Of a stretch of DNA of 56,726 nt, positions 19,739 to 30,833 are shown in pieces. The translations under genes and the position numbers were made by a program. This DNA is from Dimargaris cristalligena. Lineage: Eukaryota; Kickxellomycota; Dimargaritomycetes; Dimargaritales; Dimargaritaceae. Below the pieces are notes generated by a model. It saw only the letters and a list, made by a program, of their open reading frames with translations. It had not been told where the DNA came from and did not search any database. The DNA is taken from positions 1 through 56,726 of the forward strand of contig JANBQC010000122.1 of the NCBI GenBank assembly GCA_027576995.1, in the 5' to 3' direction. Each line of letters opens with the position of its first letter. Position 1 is the first letter of the stretch.

Positions 19739-21682
19739 ATGAACTTTGAGCACGGCGTCCGCCGCCTCCTAGACCTCATTGAAGCCGAAATCCCTCATGT
19801 TCGCAATACCCTCACCGCCCTGCTGCCTATCGAATCCCTGCCACCGACCCTGGCTCTTCCCTTTAGCGCCCCGAATTGCTACAGCGAAGAACTAGTATTG
19901 TTCGTCCTGGTGTCTAGTCTCCATGGCTCGGATTTCCATGCTAATACCGCCCGGCAACACTGGCAAACTGTTTGGACTTGGCTAGCCACCCGGTTTCGTA
20001 CCACCCCTATTCGACCCGCCGCTTTTGCGACCCTCTGGAACATTGTGTGGACCATCACCGTCGCTGGCGACCCGGTGTTCCGCACGGACATTGCGGAGTT
20101 TCTAGTCGATAATGTTGTCCACCCCGGAGCCTACCCGATTGTTGTACGCGATCTGCTACGGTGGTTGCTGGAGAGAGTTGCACCGGTTGACCTTTATTCC
20201 GCAAGTCAAGGACCAGATAAGCCAGCCGATCCATCTCTACTTTCGGATAGCATACGCCGTCTTCTTGATTACTGTGCTCAACTATTGTATAATGATCTGG
20301 GGATGCGAGACCTCGAAATCCGCCAATCGGCCCGAGGCCTACTACGCAAAGCCGGTTGCCTGCCTCATCTCGAAACCTGCAATAATCCCATGGCCCTCCA
20401 AAAGCGATCCTGGTTTAACCAAATGATGGCAATTTTACGCTCCCCTAGCTCCACCGCGGCCAATGTAATAGCTACGGAACTCGTCGATTTCTTTCTTTCG
20501 ATCCACAGCCCCGAAGAAATATTTCCCATTTTTCTACGGATTGTAGGCCTTTATATCGCAGAAGACCTGCGACCAAGGCAGCGTATTCAAAACCAACTTT
20601 TGTTAGGCCTACCCACTTCTCCTGCTGAATTCATATCAATGCGCCAACTATTAACTCTAAGCCCTCTCACCCAACCCCTTTTATTCCAGACAGACACTTC
20701 GGAAGTGTCTCAAAAATGGACCATTTGTTTGGCCAACTGGCTAGCACGCATGCAATCATTTCCGGGATCTATGGAGGTTGATGGAGGATTCAGGCAGCTC
20801 ATGGACAATTCCACTCCAATGGGCGAATTCGATGACACGTCTCTACCCACTGCCTTGGCTGAGCTCTGCCATTTATTGCCAATTGCGCCAATAGAATACA
20901 CCCACTACCTTCTTTACGGCCTAGTCCGCTTGGCGTCTCATTCTATAGACGCTTCACGGGAGCGGCCGTCCCCGGATACAGCCATTGGCCCCATCTGGAC
21001 CTCCGCTATACAACTGCTCTTGGACTATATCACTGCCCTTGGTACACACCCTATGTTCAATATCCCGGACGATAATCGCCCCTATCTTCTGCTGATGGGG
21101 GTGTATGTGCTCACCAGTTTAGTTTCTCATCGCCGACTCGATTCCACTCTACTTGACCCATCTGTCCATTCCGTTGCTACGCCATCATTAGTTCGAGCAC
21201 CCCCTTCATTCGAAGAATACCAGCTCTACCTCCGTTCCTGGAGTGCGATTCATACATTATTAACTGATCGGTTCCCCCACACCCCCCGCCTGGGTCCTGG
21301 GGAATACTCATCGATTCCGCCACCAGATCTTACATTAGGTCGGGTTGTTGACAATCCTTCCGTAGTTCCAGTCGTAGACTCCGCCGTAGCCGGTTTTTGG
21401 GCACTGGCTCTCTGGGACTACCACCTCCTCCGCCTTGTGATGAGCATGCCTTCATCAGTGTTTACCTGTCCATTGCATCAATTCTCAATCCAGCAATGGG
21501 CCCACCTTACCTGGCCTCGCATTTACCGTTCTCCTGCACCCGCGTTGACTACTGGAGACCGACGGACCGGCCTGAGCGGGCTACGTGATTCTGTTTCCTC
21601 CCAGTGCGATTCAACAGATTTCTCCTACGCCCCCATGTCCTTTTTGGAAGCCCGGTGTGATGGGCTGGTATTCAAAAAATAA
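19739..21682 (+). CDS. unrecognised 647-residue protein, helical
   Basis: Single open frame from ATG 19739 (context TTACCATGA) to TAA 21682. I do not recognise a family. The sequence is Leu-rich with repeated amphipathic helices (for example LRWLLERVAP, VIATELVDFFLSIHSPEEIFPIFLRIVGLYIAEDL, PYLLLMGVYVLTSLVSHRR), which suggests an alpha-solenoid (HEAT/ARM-like) fold. There is no signal peptide, and no obvious membrane span apart from weak hydrophobic helices. Frame length, Kozak context and low stop density support a real gene. Its codon use looks less biased than that of the housekeeping genes around it, which fits low expression. It could be a rapidly evolving subunit of a known complex that only a profile search would reveal. 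Confidence 0.75.
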   Translation: MNFEHGVRRLLDLIEAEIPHVRNTLTALLPIESLPPTLALPFSAPNCYSEELVLFVLVSSLHGSDFHANTARQHWQTVWTWLATRFRTTPIRPAAFATLWNIVWTITVAGDPVFRTDIAEFLVDNVVHPGAYPIVVRDLLRWLLERVAPVDLYSASQGPDKPADPSLLSDSIRRLLDYCAQLLYNDLGMRDLEIRQSARGLLRKAGCLPHLETCNNPMALQKRSWFNQMMAILRSPSSTAANVIATELVDFFLSIHSPEEIFPIFLRIVGLYIAEDLRPRQRIQNQLLLGLPTSPAEFISMRQLLTLSPLTQPLLFQTDTSEVSQKWTICLANWLARMQSFPGSMEVDGGFRQLMDNSTPMGEFDDTSLPTALAELCHLLPIAPIEYTHYLLYGLVRLASHSIDASRERPSPDTAIGPIWTSAIQLLLDYITALGTHPMFNIPDDNRPYLLLMGVYVLTSLVSHRRLDSTLLDPSVHSVATPSLVRAPPSFEEYQLYLRSWSAIHTLLTDRFPHTPRLGPGEYSSIPPPDLTLGRVVDNPSVVPVVDSAVAGFWALALWDYHLLRLVMSMPSSVFTCPLHQFSIQQWAHLTWPRIYRSPAPALTTGDRRTGLSGLRDSVSSQCDSTDFSYAPMSFLEARCDGLVFKK

Positions 21683-22869
21683 TATTGTTCGGTCTTTGAG
21701 CTCGCTCTCTTTTGACGCTGAATACAGATTGGAGTCGGCGTCCTTTCTTGATACCATCCTGTAGCTGGTGTCACTAATACTCTTAATCTACATTCTCGCA
21801 ACCTTTCTCGGCTATTTAAGATCCACGCCTGGTCTTTCACTCTCCTCCCCATTGCCACTTCATCTCAGAAATAGCCAATGTAGGGCTTAATTTATTGTAT
21901 TATACCCCACCTTCATCTTGAAAGAAGTAAGAACCATATACGGTATATTGCCATAAAACAGGGAGATATTATGCTTATCACTTTGAACAGCGGACTGCGA
22001 ATATTGACTGCCCTAAATCCCTAAATGCATGGAGGATATCAATGTATAGGTAATTCTTTTAATGAATTATTACATATTGGACCTAAATAGTGCTTGATTC
22101 GTGCAACTGATATGAGTTTATAATCAACCTTGGTAATTCTTCAAGGCAGCTTCGATGACGGGGTTATATATGTCTGTATAGAACCATGGCTTTTGTTAAG
22201 AAATTTATCCCTAATCGAAAGGCGAAAAATAAAAATAAAAATAAAATAAATAATATGAATTTAATGCCGAACTAGTAATCATTGCAGCTCTAAATCTTAG
22301 CTAATGCCAGAATAACCTACTCTATAAAAAATACACTGTGCAACACGATAGCTTGATCATGAAAACCATTGTTTAAGATAGAGGTTATGAGCAAAATTTA
22401 GCCTAGCTGTATAAGGTTTACAATGATGTGTGTATGGAAAAAATAGGCGGGCGATTCATTCTTAACCAGTGGTTTTTACTTTATCTAGCGGATAATTAGT
22501 TTTACAGCCCGATTGAACCCCACTCATATCCAATTCCCTATATAGGTTTCAAATGGGCTCTAATGCACCAGAGTTGAACACTTTTAACCTGACAAGAATT
22601 ACAGTTTTTAGCCACTTGGGACCAGTTAAGGCTGCCTTAGTTTATTCCAACAAGGAGCCTAGCCTCCATGGAACCTGCGGCTGACGATCTCTATGCCGGA
22701 GTTCTCCAATCAATACAAATACGGAAGCGTGCATATTATCCTTAATCTTCAGTTCGTATAAGTAAAACCATTACTGGTTCAATTTTATTATTTAACATCA
22801 ACCATTTCCTGAGCTACTCATCATAAACACCTGTACTGCAATACTAGGTGAACATCCGAACCCGATATT
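21683..22869. other. gene-free stretch with one MITE copy
   Basis: AT-rich sequence with an A-rich AAAAT-type stretch near 22225-22250 and a MITE-like copy at about 22388-22528. No coding signal. Confidence 0.6.
22388..22528. mobile_element. MITE-like repeat, diverged full-length copy
   Basis: It aligns end to end with the better preserved copy at 36851-36988. Shared blocks include the left end (GAAnTTnAGCCTAGCTGTAT type), TGTGTATGG in the left-centre, and a right end with GATTGAACC. There is no open frame. Confidence 0.65.
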
Positions 22870-23913
22870 TTAAATACCGTCTATATCAGGACATCTGTGT
22901 ATGCGTCTCTGACATTTAGAACTAAAGGCCTGTGCACAATGTTGGCATGTAACAATAGTATATGACTTGTTTCCAGTCCAAATCGGTGTGATTTAAGATT
23001 TGAAGAGGAAGCGATCACCGTTCCGCAATCTGGGCAGTCGTATGTGGGCCTATCACATGGTTCCATGAGGTGAAAAATTAAAAGCCTCACCTGAGCAAAT
23101 TGCTTTGGGCAATTAGGGCAATTATAGGACACTCCATATCCCCTCTTAGCATGTTTGTCGAATGACCGACGATTGACCAGTACAAGTTGGTACTTGGGGC
23201 AACTAATTGGCCGATGGTCGTACTCGTCGTGTCTCTTCAGGGACTGGGGATGGACGCATTGAAAAAAGAACTTGGGGCAGGAGATGGGCTTCCGGCCTTT
23301 ACGGCTCTGGTCGTAGGGGGCGCTGCCGTTAGTTCTGGAAGCTACTCGTTCCTTGAACTTCCGGCTACGGCGTTTAACCACCCTACCACTGCTTCCCTTT
23401 GAGGTAGCAGGGTTATTCAGGGTAGATATTTTTCTGCCACCCGATACATTACAGTTGACCGTGACCCACGACGCTTCGTCATCATCATTGCTATCGTCAC
23501 TGTAGTTGCCATCATTGGTATCGTCGACGACTTCATCCAAGCCATCACGTGACAAAGATGAGCGTGGCAGTATCCATTTTATCAGTGTCGGTGATATCCG
23601 GACTATTATTGTCGGGATGTTGGGCCATGTTCGGTTCGACTGACGAGTCGCTGGATGCACCGAAATCGCTCACAATGAAATCGAGCGACATGGGGTTCGG
23701 CTTTGCTGAGGACAACGAAGCCGACAAGTTTGGTGTGTGTGATGAGCCACTGGGTGCAGCAAGGTCATTCACAATTAACTCAAGCGACATGGGATTGGGG
23801 CTTTTTGAGGACACAGAGGTAGGCTCATAAACTGGACTACACTCTAGCTCCCGTAAAAAACCCAGTAGGGTGATTACAGCCGCCCAGTACGATGGCTTAT
23901 ACATCGAAATCAT
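22870..23913 (-). pseudogene. broken zinc-finger gene with signal-peptide-like start
   Basis: Three frames are needed. 23913-23545 encodes a start with a signal-peptide-like h-region (WAAVITLLGFL) and two degenerate repeats built on PNPMSLxxIVxDxxAxS. 23660-22881 encodes an acidic stretch, a basic KRRSRKFKER region and four C2H2-like fingers. A third frame to the TAA at 22870-22872 encodes a last finger-like CQHC...H segment. Several fingers have lost ligands: finger 1 has a displaced second Cys, finger 2 lacks its second Cys and last His, and finger 3 ends in Cys rather than His. The frame changes within 23547-23660 and again near 22940-22985. I found no GT-AG intron that repairs the first, so decay by indels is likeliest; sequencing error or a missed intron is possible. 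Similar domain mixes (secretion signal plus fingers) are unusual. Confidence 0.6.
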
Positions 23914-24451
23914 CTATCAAGAGGAAGTGGGCGTGGGGAGTATGGCGGCAATAGAAATAGAAATACTATCAAACAATACACTAGGAGTAGCTATATACTA
24001 TTTGGCTAAATGTGGAAATGGGCTTAGGAGAAGAGAGGTAATTAACGGTACTGCCCCTGACGGCCTTGATAATATAATCTAAGCAAGAAGTGTAATTTTA
24101 AAACAAGTGGGGAAACTTCAAAGACATATCATTTGGGCCAGGAGGATAGCTTTATAAGCGAACTGTATCTAAGAGGGCATGGTGAACATACAGGCAGCGG
24201 CACACTAGTTCGCTCATATCTTTATATTATGACTACTACGGACTTCAACAGCCACCCATTAACGAACATACCTTGATTCTAGCGATTGATTTTGGAGGAT
24301 GTTGTGTTCACCGTTTACTATTGGGGTGATGGTGTTGGCCCACCATGTTATTCACAATGGTAGCCTAGGTCATACAGATTCGCATTGAATGGCTTTGGGT
24401 GAACCTGTAGCTCCATTATGGTTGTACCGCAAGAGTATCTGGAAGTAGATT

Positions 24452-24527
24452 GGGAGGCACGGGAGTTGAACTCTTTTTCCGCGAGAGTGAAAATGCAGCT
24501 GGCTAATCTGAACCATTAACCCTATCC
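24452..24527 (-). pseudogene. tRNA-Glu(UUC)-like relic
   Basis: In the minus sense it shows an A-box-like AGGGTTAATGG, an anticodon loop TTTTCAC with TTC at the anticodon position, CGCGG before the variable loop, and a B-box-like GAGTTCAACTCC, all in correct order over 76 bases. The anticodon and T stems pair poorly (about 3 of 5 positions each) and acceptor pairing is partial, so it is probably a dead tRNA or a tRNA-derived SINE head rather than a working gene. Confidence 0.45.
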
Positions 24528-26603
24528 GGATCAAATCATTATTTGGAAGCCATCGGTTTGTTGCCCCTGTAATATGTTCTGCTCTTCATTTTGTTTTGGC
24601 AGCCCTGATTAGTCCCACACCATTGATGGGTCGCCTGTACTCTACCTGTACATGACTCTTAAGGTATATACAATTGGTATCACCCTCCCGTCCATTTATT
24701 ATAGTTTCTCATTGATATTATTAGGGTTATTATTTTTCATGTTCCGCCGATTTTAGATCTCTGGTTATATGACCCCATTATTGGAGCCTCTATGTAGATT
24801 GGTTTTTTATCTTACTTAATATGCCCAACTTGCAGGTATTAACCAATACCTCTCACGGATCCTTATCTTCCAGTATTACTTTCGAAAGACATACCGCTTA
24901 CCATTTGGTTCATAAACCCGGCAATATTTACCGAACCTATAAGGCACTCTAGGTAATAGTATATTCTAAATGAATCCAAAAAAATGTTACATTTAGTGAA
25001 ACAATCACAAAAGGACAAGGTTGTCGTGCAGTCGAGTATTGGGCTACAAAGTACTTCGCATGGCATAATGTAATTACCTATTGAAACAGGTCATTTGGGG
25101 TTATTTGAAGCACACATATGGGTCAGTTCATTCATCCAACGCAATTCGGACTGAATTAGTTTCTACTGTTATTTTTTTTTAGGGTTAATAAGTAGGCGAT
25201 GTAGAGCGAATAGTACTCATTACGTTGAAGGAATAAGTTAATTATGAGCCGCACTCCCCAGTCCCAAAACAGTGCTACATCGATGTTCTATGCCAGCGAA
25301 CGCATAATATCTCCGAGAGAACCATGCTGTAAAGCGCAAAATTCCATCTCCAGCAGCCTCCATAGATATATAGGACGGCCCTGTCATCCCAGACCAACTA
25401 TTTACCTCTGGCACATGTTGCTGAAATTCCCAAAAACCTTCCCTAGAGCTTAGGTGACTGAAGAGCTGGTATCAATACCGCCCTCCCGTCAGTGACACTT
25501 CAACAACTGTTCTTTGCAGTATCCCCAATATGAGATCGTGGTGGTAAACTGAATGGAAAGTCTGCTTGGCGGTCCGTTATGTGTGACTTAAGTGTAGGCC
25601 GCAGATGGCGATTCTAATAGAACTAGCTCCACCAAGATTGTAGATATGGACAGTATTGTGAAGTTAGTGATGAAAAAAAATCCAACCAGCCTCACTCGGT
25701 TATTGTTATGTGACTAATGTTGGCGAAATCCAACACCGCCGTATTGAATTTTGGTGGATATTGCATGTTTTCCTAGTCAAACTAGCCATACCCTACGATT
25801 CTTCAGTGTATAACCAGGATTAAACTCGCCCTTGTTGCCAAGTCCAACGGGGCTGCACTGCTACATTCCCCCAATCAAGGTTGGCTATATTGCAGCATCT
25901 TTCATGCCTCCTTTCATAGACCAGCCAGTTTTCTTCTTCGGCCCATACTATTCCCAGTCTTTTGAGTTATCTAGGGAATATTAAATAATAATAGAAACGG
26001 CCTACCATAAAACCAATTGCTGTATCTTACAGCTCAATTTAGGCTGTCGTAAATCGCCTTAAATTTATACATGTTACAACGTTTCCCAGGAAGTCAAATT
26101 TGTTCGTTCATAGTCGTTAGTCCAGGCTATTCTAAAAAAATAATATTGGGGGCTACAGAAACTATCGTTGTTGGTAAGGCTAAAATTAAAAGGATTTAAG
26201 GCTGCAAAATAAGCGGCTCAAGTCCACCCCCCCCCCAAGCGGGGATACATGAAAAGGTACCCGTCAGCTCAGAGACTCACCTATGAACTACCCAGTGGTG
26301 ATTATAGGGTCTAGAACCAACAATCCCTGCTCAAAAGGCCAGTGAAGGGTAAAGAGGATTATAATGAACCAAATAATTTGGCCTGGAGAGGTTTTTAGCC
26401 GTATTAGAGCCCTTAATATATACACATATCCCTGCTTCTTCAATGATTTGGCTGGCTTGATGTTCCCAGCGGCCTTCGAGACTACTCTCAAATCAATGAC
26501 CAAGCTAATAGGAAGAATGTATAATCGGCTGTTCCCAGGGGAGGTGCCACCTCCATTGGCTGGGTGGGTAGTAGTTTGAGCTTGAGGTCACTGAGTACAG
26601 AGT

Positions 26604-26611
26604 TCACGTGA
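26604..26611. promoter_or_regulatory. TCACGTGA octamer in gene-poor DNA
   Basis: Exact copy (in TTCACGTGAA) with no gene nearby, so its function is doubtful. It is listed because the same octamer recurs in promoters in this window. Confidence 0.3.
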
Positions 26612-27021
26612 ATGTCGGTCATTAAACAACTGTATCAGGGTGGTTATCACACTGCTTCAAAAATAACTGACGGGTTTTCTTATTGAAGGCCAATCAGGGG
26701 CTGGACCCGATCAACAGGCACTTGGCAGTCTGTTAATATATTTCCCAGATGTGGAAATATCACACCTAGCATAAATAATAGTGAATTGGATAGGCATCTG
26801 AATGAGTGATACATATGGATATATATACAAAGCTAATTTCAGGCACTGGCTGGATTCTCCTAATATATATGCCTGTCCTTGGATATTTCAACATATCCTT
26901 TTTCATGTAGAATACCCCTAAAATAACTAATTGATATTGGTCCAGACCTAGCTTATTAATAGAATGTGTCCTATTACATATTGATTCTTCTTATCTTCCT
27001 TAAGAATACTAATGTATATTT

Positions 27022-27621
27022 TGTTACTATCTGATACATGTCAGACTGTCTAATCTATCTTAATCCCACTGGCTTAGACATCTGACCCAATTAGGCCTTA
27101 TAGCACTATATTAACCTTCCTATAGTCACACCTGGTACCATGGGATCATCACTTATCATATAACCTCCCCCCAGTCCATATCACTAGTTCACACTATGTA
27201 CTCCAAGTACTAATCCTTTAGCCTATTCTAGTTACTATCAGAGTCTTCCAGATACTAGTAGTAGGACCAGTCAGTCTATTCATATATCCTATAGTCTTAG
27301 TAGTATCCTTCTCTTAGGACCTCCCTCTAGAGCTGCCTCTGTGTATATATAAATAGGCCCCATTGGGACTAGTTAGATTCCTCAGCTTATTCTTACTCTC
27401 TATTTACCCAATAAATACTATATATATTTACTCCCCTTGTAGCTGACTAGTAAGTGTGCCTACTGCATATCCCTGGTATATATGCTACCCATTGCCTTTA
27501 TTGGTTAGTACTATACCCTACCTGATACTAGTAGCCTACTTGGCTAAGCTTAAACCCACCTACTGTTAGAAGCCTATCCTTAGGACTCTAGATAGACTAA
27601 GAGTAGTTAACTCAGGTAATA
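27022..27621. mobile_element. LTR-like dispersed repeat, copy A
   Basis: Begins TGTTAC and ends GGTAATA (copy B has GGTAACA), so the ends are short inverted TG...CA type. It contains TATATATAAATAGG near 27345 and AATAAA near 27410, the order expected of U3-R-U5. An inverted partial copy lies at 34530-34866. In 27568-27619 the two match at 47 of 52 positions and four of the five differences are transitions. No internal retrotransposon coding region or clear target duplication is seen, so this may be a solo LTR. It contains no CpG. Confidence 0.6.
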
Positions 27622-30600
27622 GCCCCAGAGCTATTTGATAATTTTATGGGTAGTTATGGGTGCTAGGTTTCCCCAAAGGAATCTGTCATGTTTTTAAATG
27701 ATTATTAATGAGTTACTTAATTTGGTTTGAGTAAGATGTGATGTAGATACATACCCACAATTGTATAACAGGTCTGCACCCCTGATTAAGAGCTAGTTTT
27801 GGAAGAATGGAAAGGTGGATTGCCATTTTAATGGGGGTTTCTCTCTTAAATATTTATATATTGAAAAGGGGAGTATAGATGGGGTGTGTTGTTAGCTGTG
27901 GCATTCCAATGTTATTGCCACTTACACATGATGGGTATGCCAGACAGGTAGGCAGTTCTTGGGGTTGGTGGGTGCCATGTTTTTTTTATGGTGGTAATAA
28001 ATAGGTAGGATATTGAGTGATAAAGAAATGAGCAATATTCCATAATTTGTTTTTGGAGAAGGTATTCGAGGGGCTAATTGGATTTTAAAAGCTTGCAATG
28101 TCAGTAAAGGGGAAAGAGTAAATATTGGTATAAAAATATGGTTCTTATCTTTCTCTTTTTGATATTCCGTTCTTCCAACCGATTTTATATAGGCATCTTT
28201 TATTTTTACTATCAAAATGCATTGAATCGTGTTATTTGCCTATATACATGGTAGATTTTTAGTGATTGTATACTAAAGACCTGTCCATTGAGTGTAATAA
28301 ATAGTACTAATAAATAACTAAGCATCAGCAGCATCTATAAACCATTTCAACCGATGGTTGTCATGATGGGGCTTGGGGGGTTAGGGGGATTCAGCAACGT
28401 CTGGTCAGGAGGGAGCAGACCGGAACCTGCCTGGGAGTGCAGTCCAAACAACTCATACTTAGGGGATTAAGCCAGGGAATTTGGCAATGGTATTGTCGTC
28501 TCTAACGAACAGACAGAGCAGTAGTGGGATTAATGAAACGCAATGATGATTGTGTAATCATTTACTTATAAAGTAAACCAAATAAATATGGAATTCTCAA
28601 TCGAAAATAATGGTTACTTTTGATGCCACCCTTGCTGATTATTCCTTTGAAATAAAAACAAATCGAGTTTGCTTGGAACCAATATCTAATACTAAAGAAA
28701 CTGATTCATTCCCGGACTTGGGATTCGCTATTGTGTACTGAATACTACTCCACCGTTTTTTGGATCAAATTCAACGGGTTTATATACAACAGCCTACTGG
28801 TCATATATAAATCCTTCCAATGGTGTCCATGTATTCGTCGGCGAAAGTTGTTTGTCAAAAATGGCCACTGCCGTCACTCTAGATCCTGTTCCGGAGGTTT
28901 ACACCCCGTCCGTGGCTTCATAGGTGACGGTGGAGTCCTTCGCTGGGTCCAATGGAAGCGCTTGTATCGCACCTACATGAATACATTTGGGAGTGATCGC
29001 AAGTGATAGAATCGACGGAATATAAAATTATACTAACCCTGCACCGTACAGTAATACGCATGTAGCGCCAATGGGACATGTAACTGTATGTTGTCCGCGA
29101 AACGCCGTATTTACGGTGGTAGTGTCAGGTACCTCTCTAGGAGCCGGGTAACCAGTGCCATCTGGTGGTTGCTATATATCTTGATAACAATGAGTTCAAG
29201 GAATATCCTCCAGACGAGGGTAAGTTCGGTTGGCTTTAACCAAGGTCTCTTCGAATGATGTCATCCAGACCCTTGGATTTGGCCGACTAGCTGAACCAGA
29301 GAGGCCTGGTGTTTTCGACATGTTTGTAGGCCTAGCTAGGGTACTGTTTAAGGTGCCGGGAGTGATTTCACAATATAGAACAGAGAGTATGAAACAAGTA
29401 TTGTGACCATTATTATAGTTATGGCACATTGTTCCCAAGTATCTTGCAAAATGTTCACTAATACACTGATATTGAGTATTTACCTTATATAGTTTATTAC
29501 TTCTATTTCTGCAAAGATTTTAGTGCTAGTGAATGATAAAGTTGATCCAGGTTGATTACAAACTCCAAATCCATTCATTTAACTTGTATCTATAAATTGT
29601 TACGCATTTCCATTATCGATCATTTTGTTTCGTCTTTTGTACGAGGTGATCGAGCCGAGCTTCCAACTAAGGCCTTGTTTTGGGCATATATTTTCTAATG
29701 AACCAAGGTAGTAAATGGTGCAATTAACCCCAATACCAGAGATAAAACAGTGGGGTGATTAAAGGGATTACTATGGGCGTCCTTGACCAATTTCGGCCGT
29801 TGGTTAATGTAATTACTGACACACCGGAAATTGGAGTAATAGGCGACCATTACCTACAAAATACAAGTATTGAAAAGCAGTATGGTTTCTGACTTTGTGA
29901 TTGATAGGCATCAAATTATTTAGCTAATGTCTTTGGGAATGCCTGAGTTGTTCCGATCTAGATCTGGGGGATAAATGTATTTATAACTTCCTAACAATTG
30001 GGGCCTTAACTACTCCAGTGGCCGAATCGAATAGGGATTATCTAATACCGCATATCCTTGTCTACTTTGGGCCAAGTGCAAGTGACTATGGCCGGAGAGG
30101 AGTGCAGTCAGGGGCCCGGGGAATGTAAGTAGGTGATGGTTGGGGGGAGGGGTGGAAGGTATCTATGCGCAATGCCGCAAAAGGTAAAGGCCGATTTGCA
30201 TTGAGGACAAAGCAGTCCCGTTTGCCAGAGTCGGCTTAACCAATGTGGGAATTAAAAGGGACCCCGCTTCGTATTCGCCACTAAGGAACGGGATGATTCT
30301 ACAGCTGATGTGTTCGACTGCTTCCATTAGTTGGTTTTATTTGCGGCTCCAAGGGAACAGCGCCACCGGAGATCCAATAGCAGCCAAATCCAGCCAGTCA
30401 CATGATACGATACGCGGGGTGGTTGGTTGGGCGAATTGGGTCATCTGGTTGGCCGATAAGGTCCGCCAGGCCAACCATGCCCTCGCTGTATGGAGAGTGC
30501 ATATAGGGCCCGCCCGCTATCCTTTCTCCATCTGCTTTACCGCACATCTCCAGCCTAGTATGAGTAGAAGGCTACGTGATAAATCAATTCTCCACTAGCC

Positions 30601-30833
30601 TAACCTTAGTGTAAAAAGCCCACACACACATAACAGCCATTCTTGACGGTAGAGTTCGTGGGCCGAATACACCTACTCTACCTGGCCTGGCTGATCCACA
30701 TACCCCTTGTACTTTTCTCGGGTTTTTACTTTGCTCCTATCCTCTTTTTCTATTTCTAAATATCTTCAGCTCGGCCTCATTGTCTGTTACGACTAGCCCT
30801 CCCATCTCTCTCCCGTCTACTCTACTGCCCACT

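Larger units (their letters stand above)
23914..30833. other. 7-kb gene-poor, AT-rich region
   Basis: No supportable gene. It holds a tRNA-Glu-like relic (about 24452-24527), an LTR-like repeat (27022-27621) within a CpG-free tract (26710-28066), a C10 run near 26227, and the SUCL promoter side (about 30400-30833), with several TTGG/CCAAT boxes near 30420-30475. Open frames at 25244, 26364, 28731, 29196 and 30245 are short and featureless. Confidence 0.6.

Noticed and set aside
20693..20712. Inverted repeat AGACACTTC/GAAGTGTCT inside the 647-residue gene
   Set aside because: Nine-base stem with a one-base centre lies within coding sequence; too short to support a function.
23545..23660. Small intron GTCAGT...AATAG joining the two zinc-finger frames
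   Set aside because: A 42-base removal leaves the frames unmatched (a length of 3n+1 is needed).
28360..28400. GGGGTTAGGGGG motif, telomere-like
   Set aside because: Only one TTAGG-type unit; not an interstitial telomere array.
28731..29006. 91-codon frame in the gene-poor region
   Set aside because: Random-looking composition with no conserved motif, and short length.
30245..30598. 117-codon frame upstream of LSC2
   Set aside because: No domain, CCAAT-rich promoter-like sequence, no evidence of coding.
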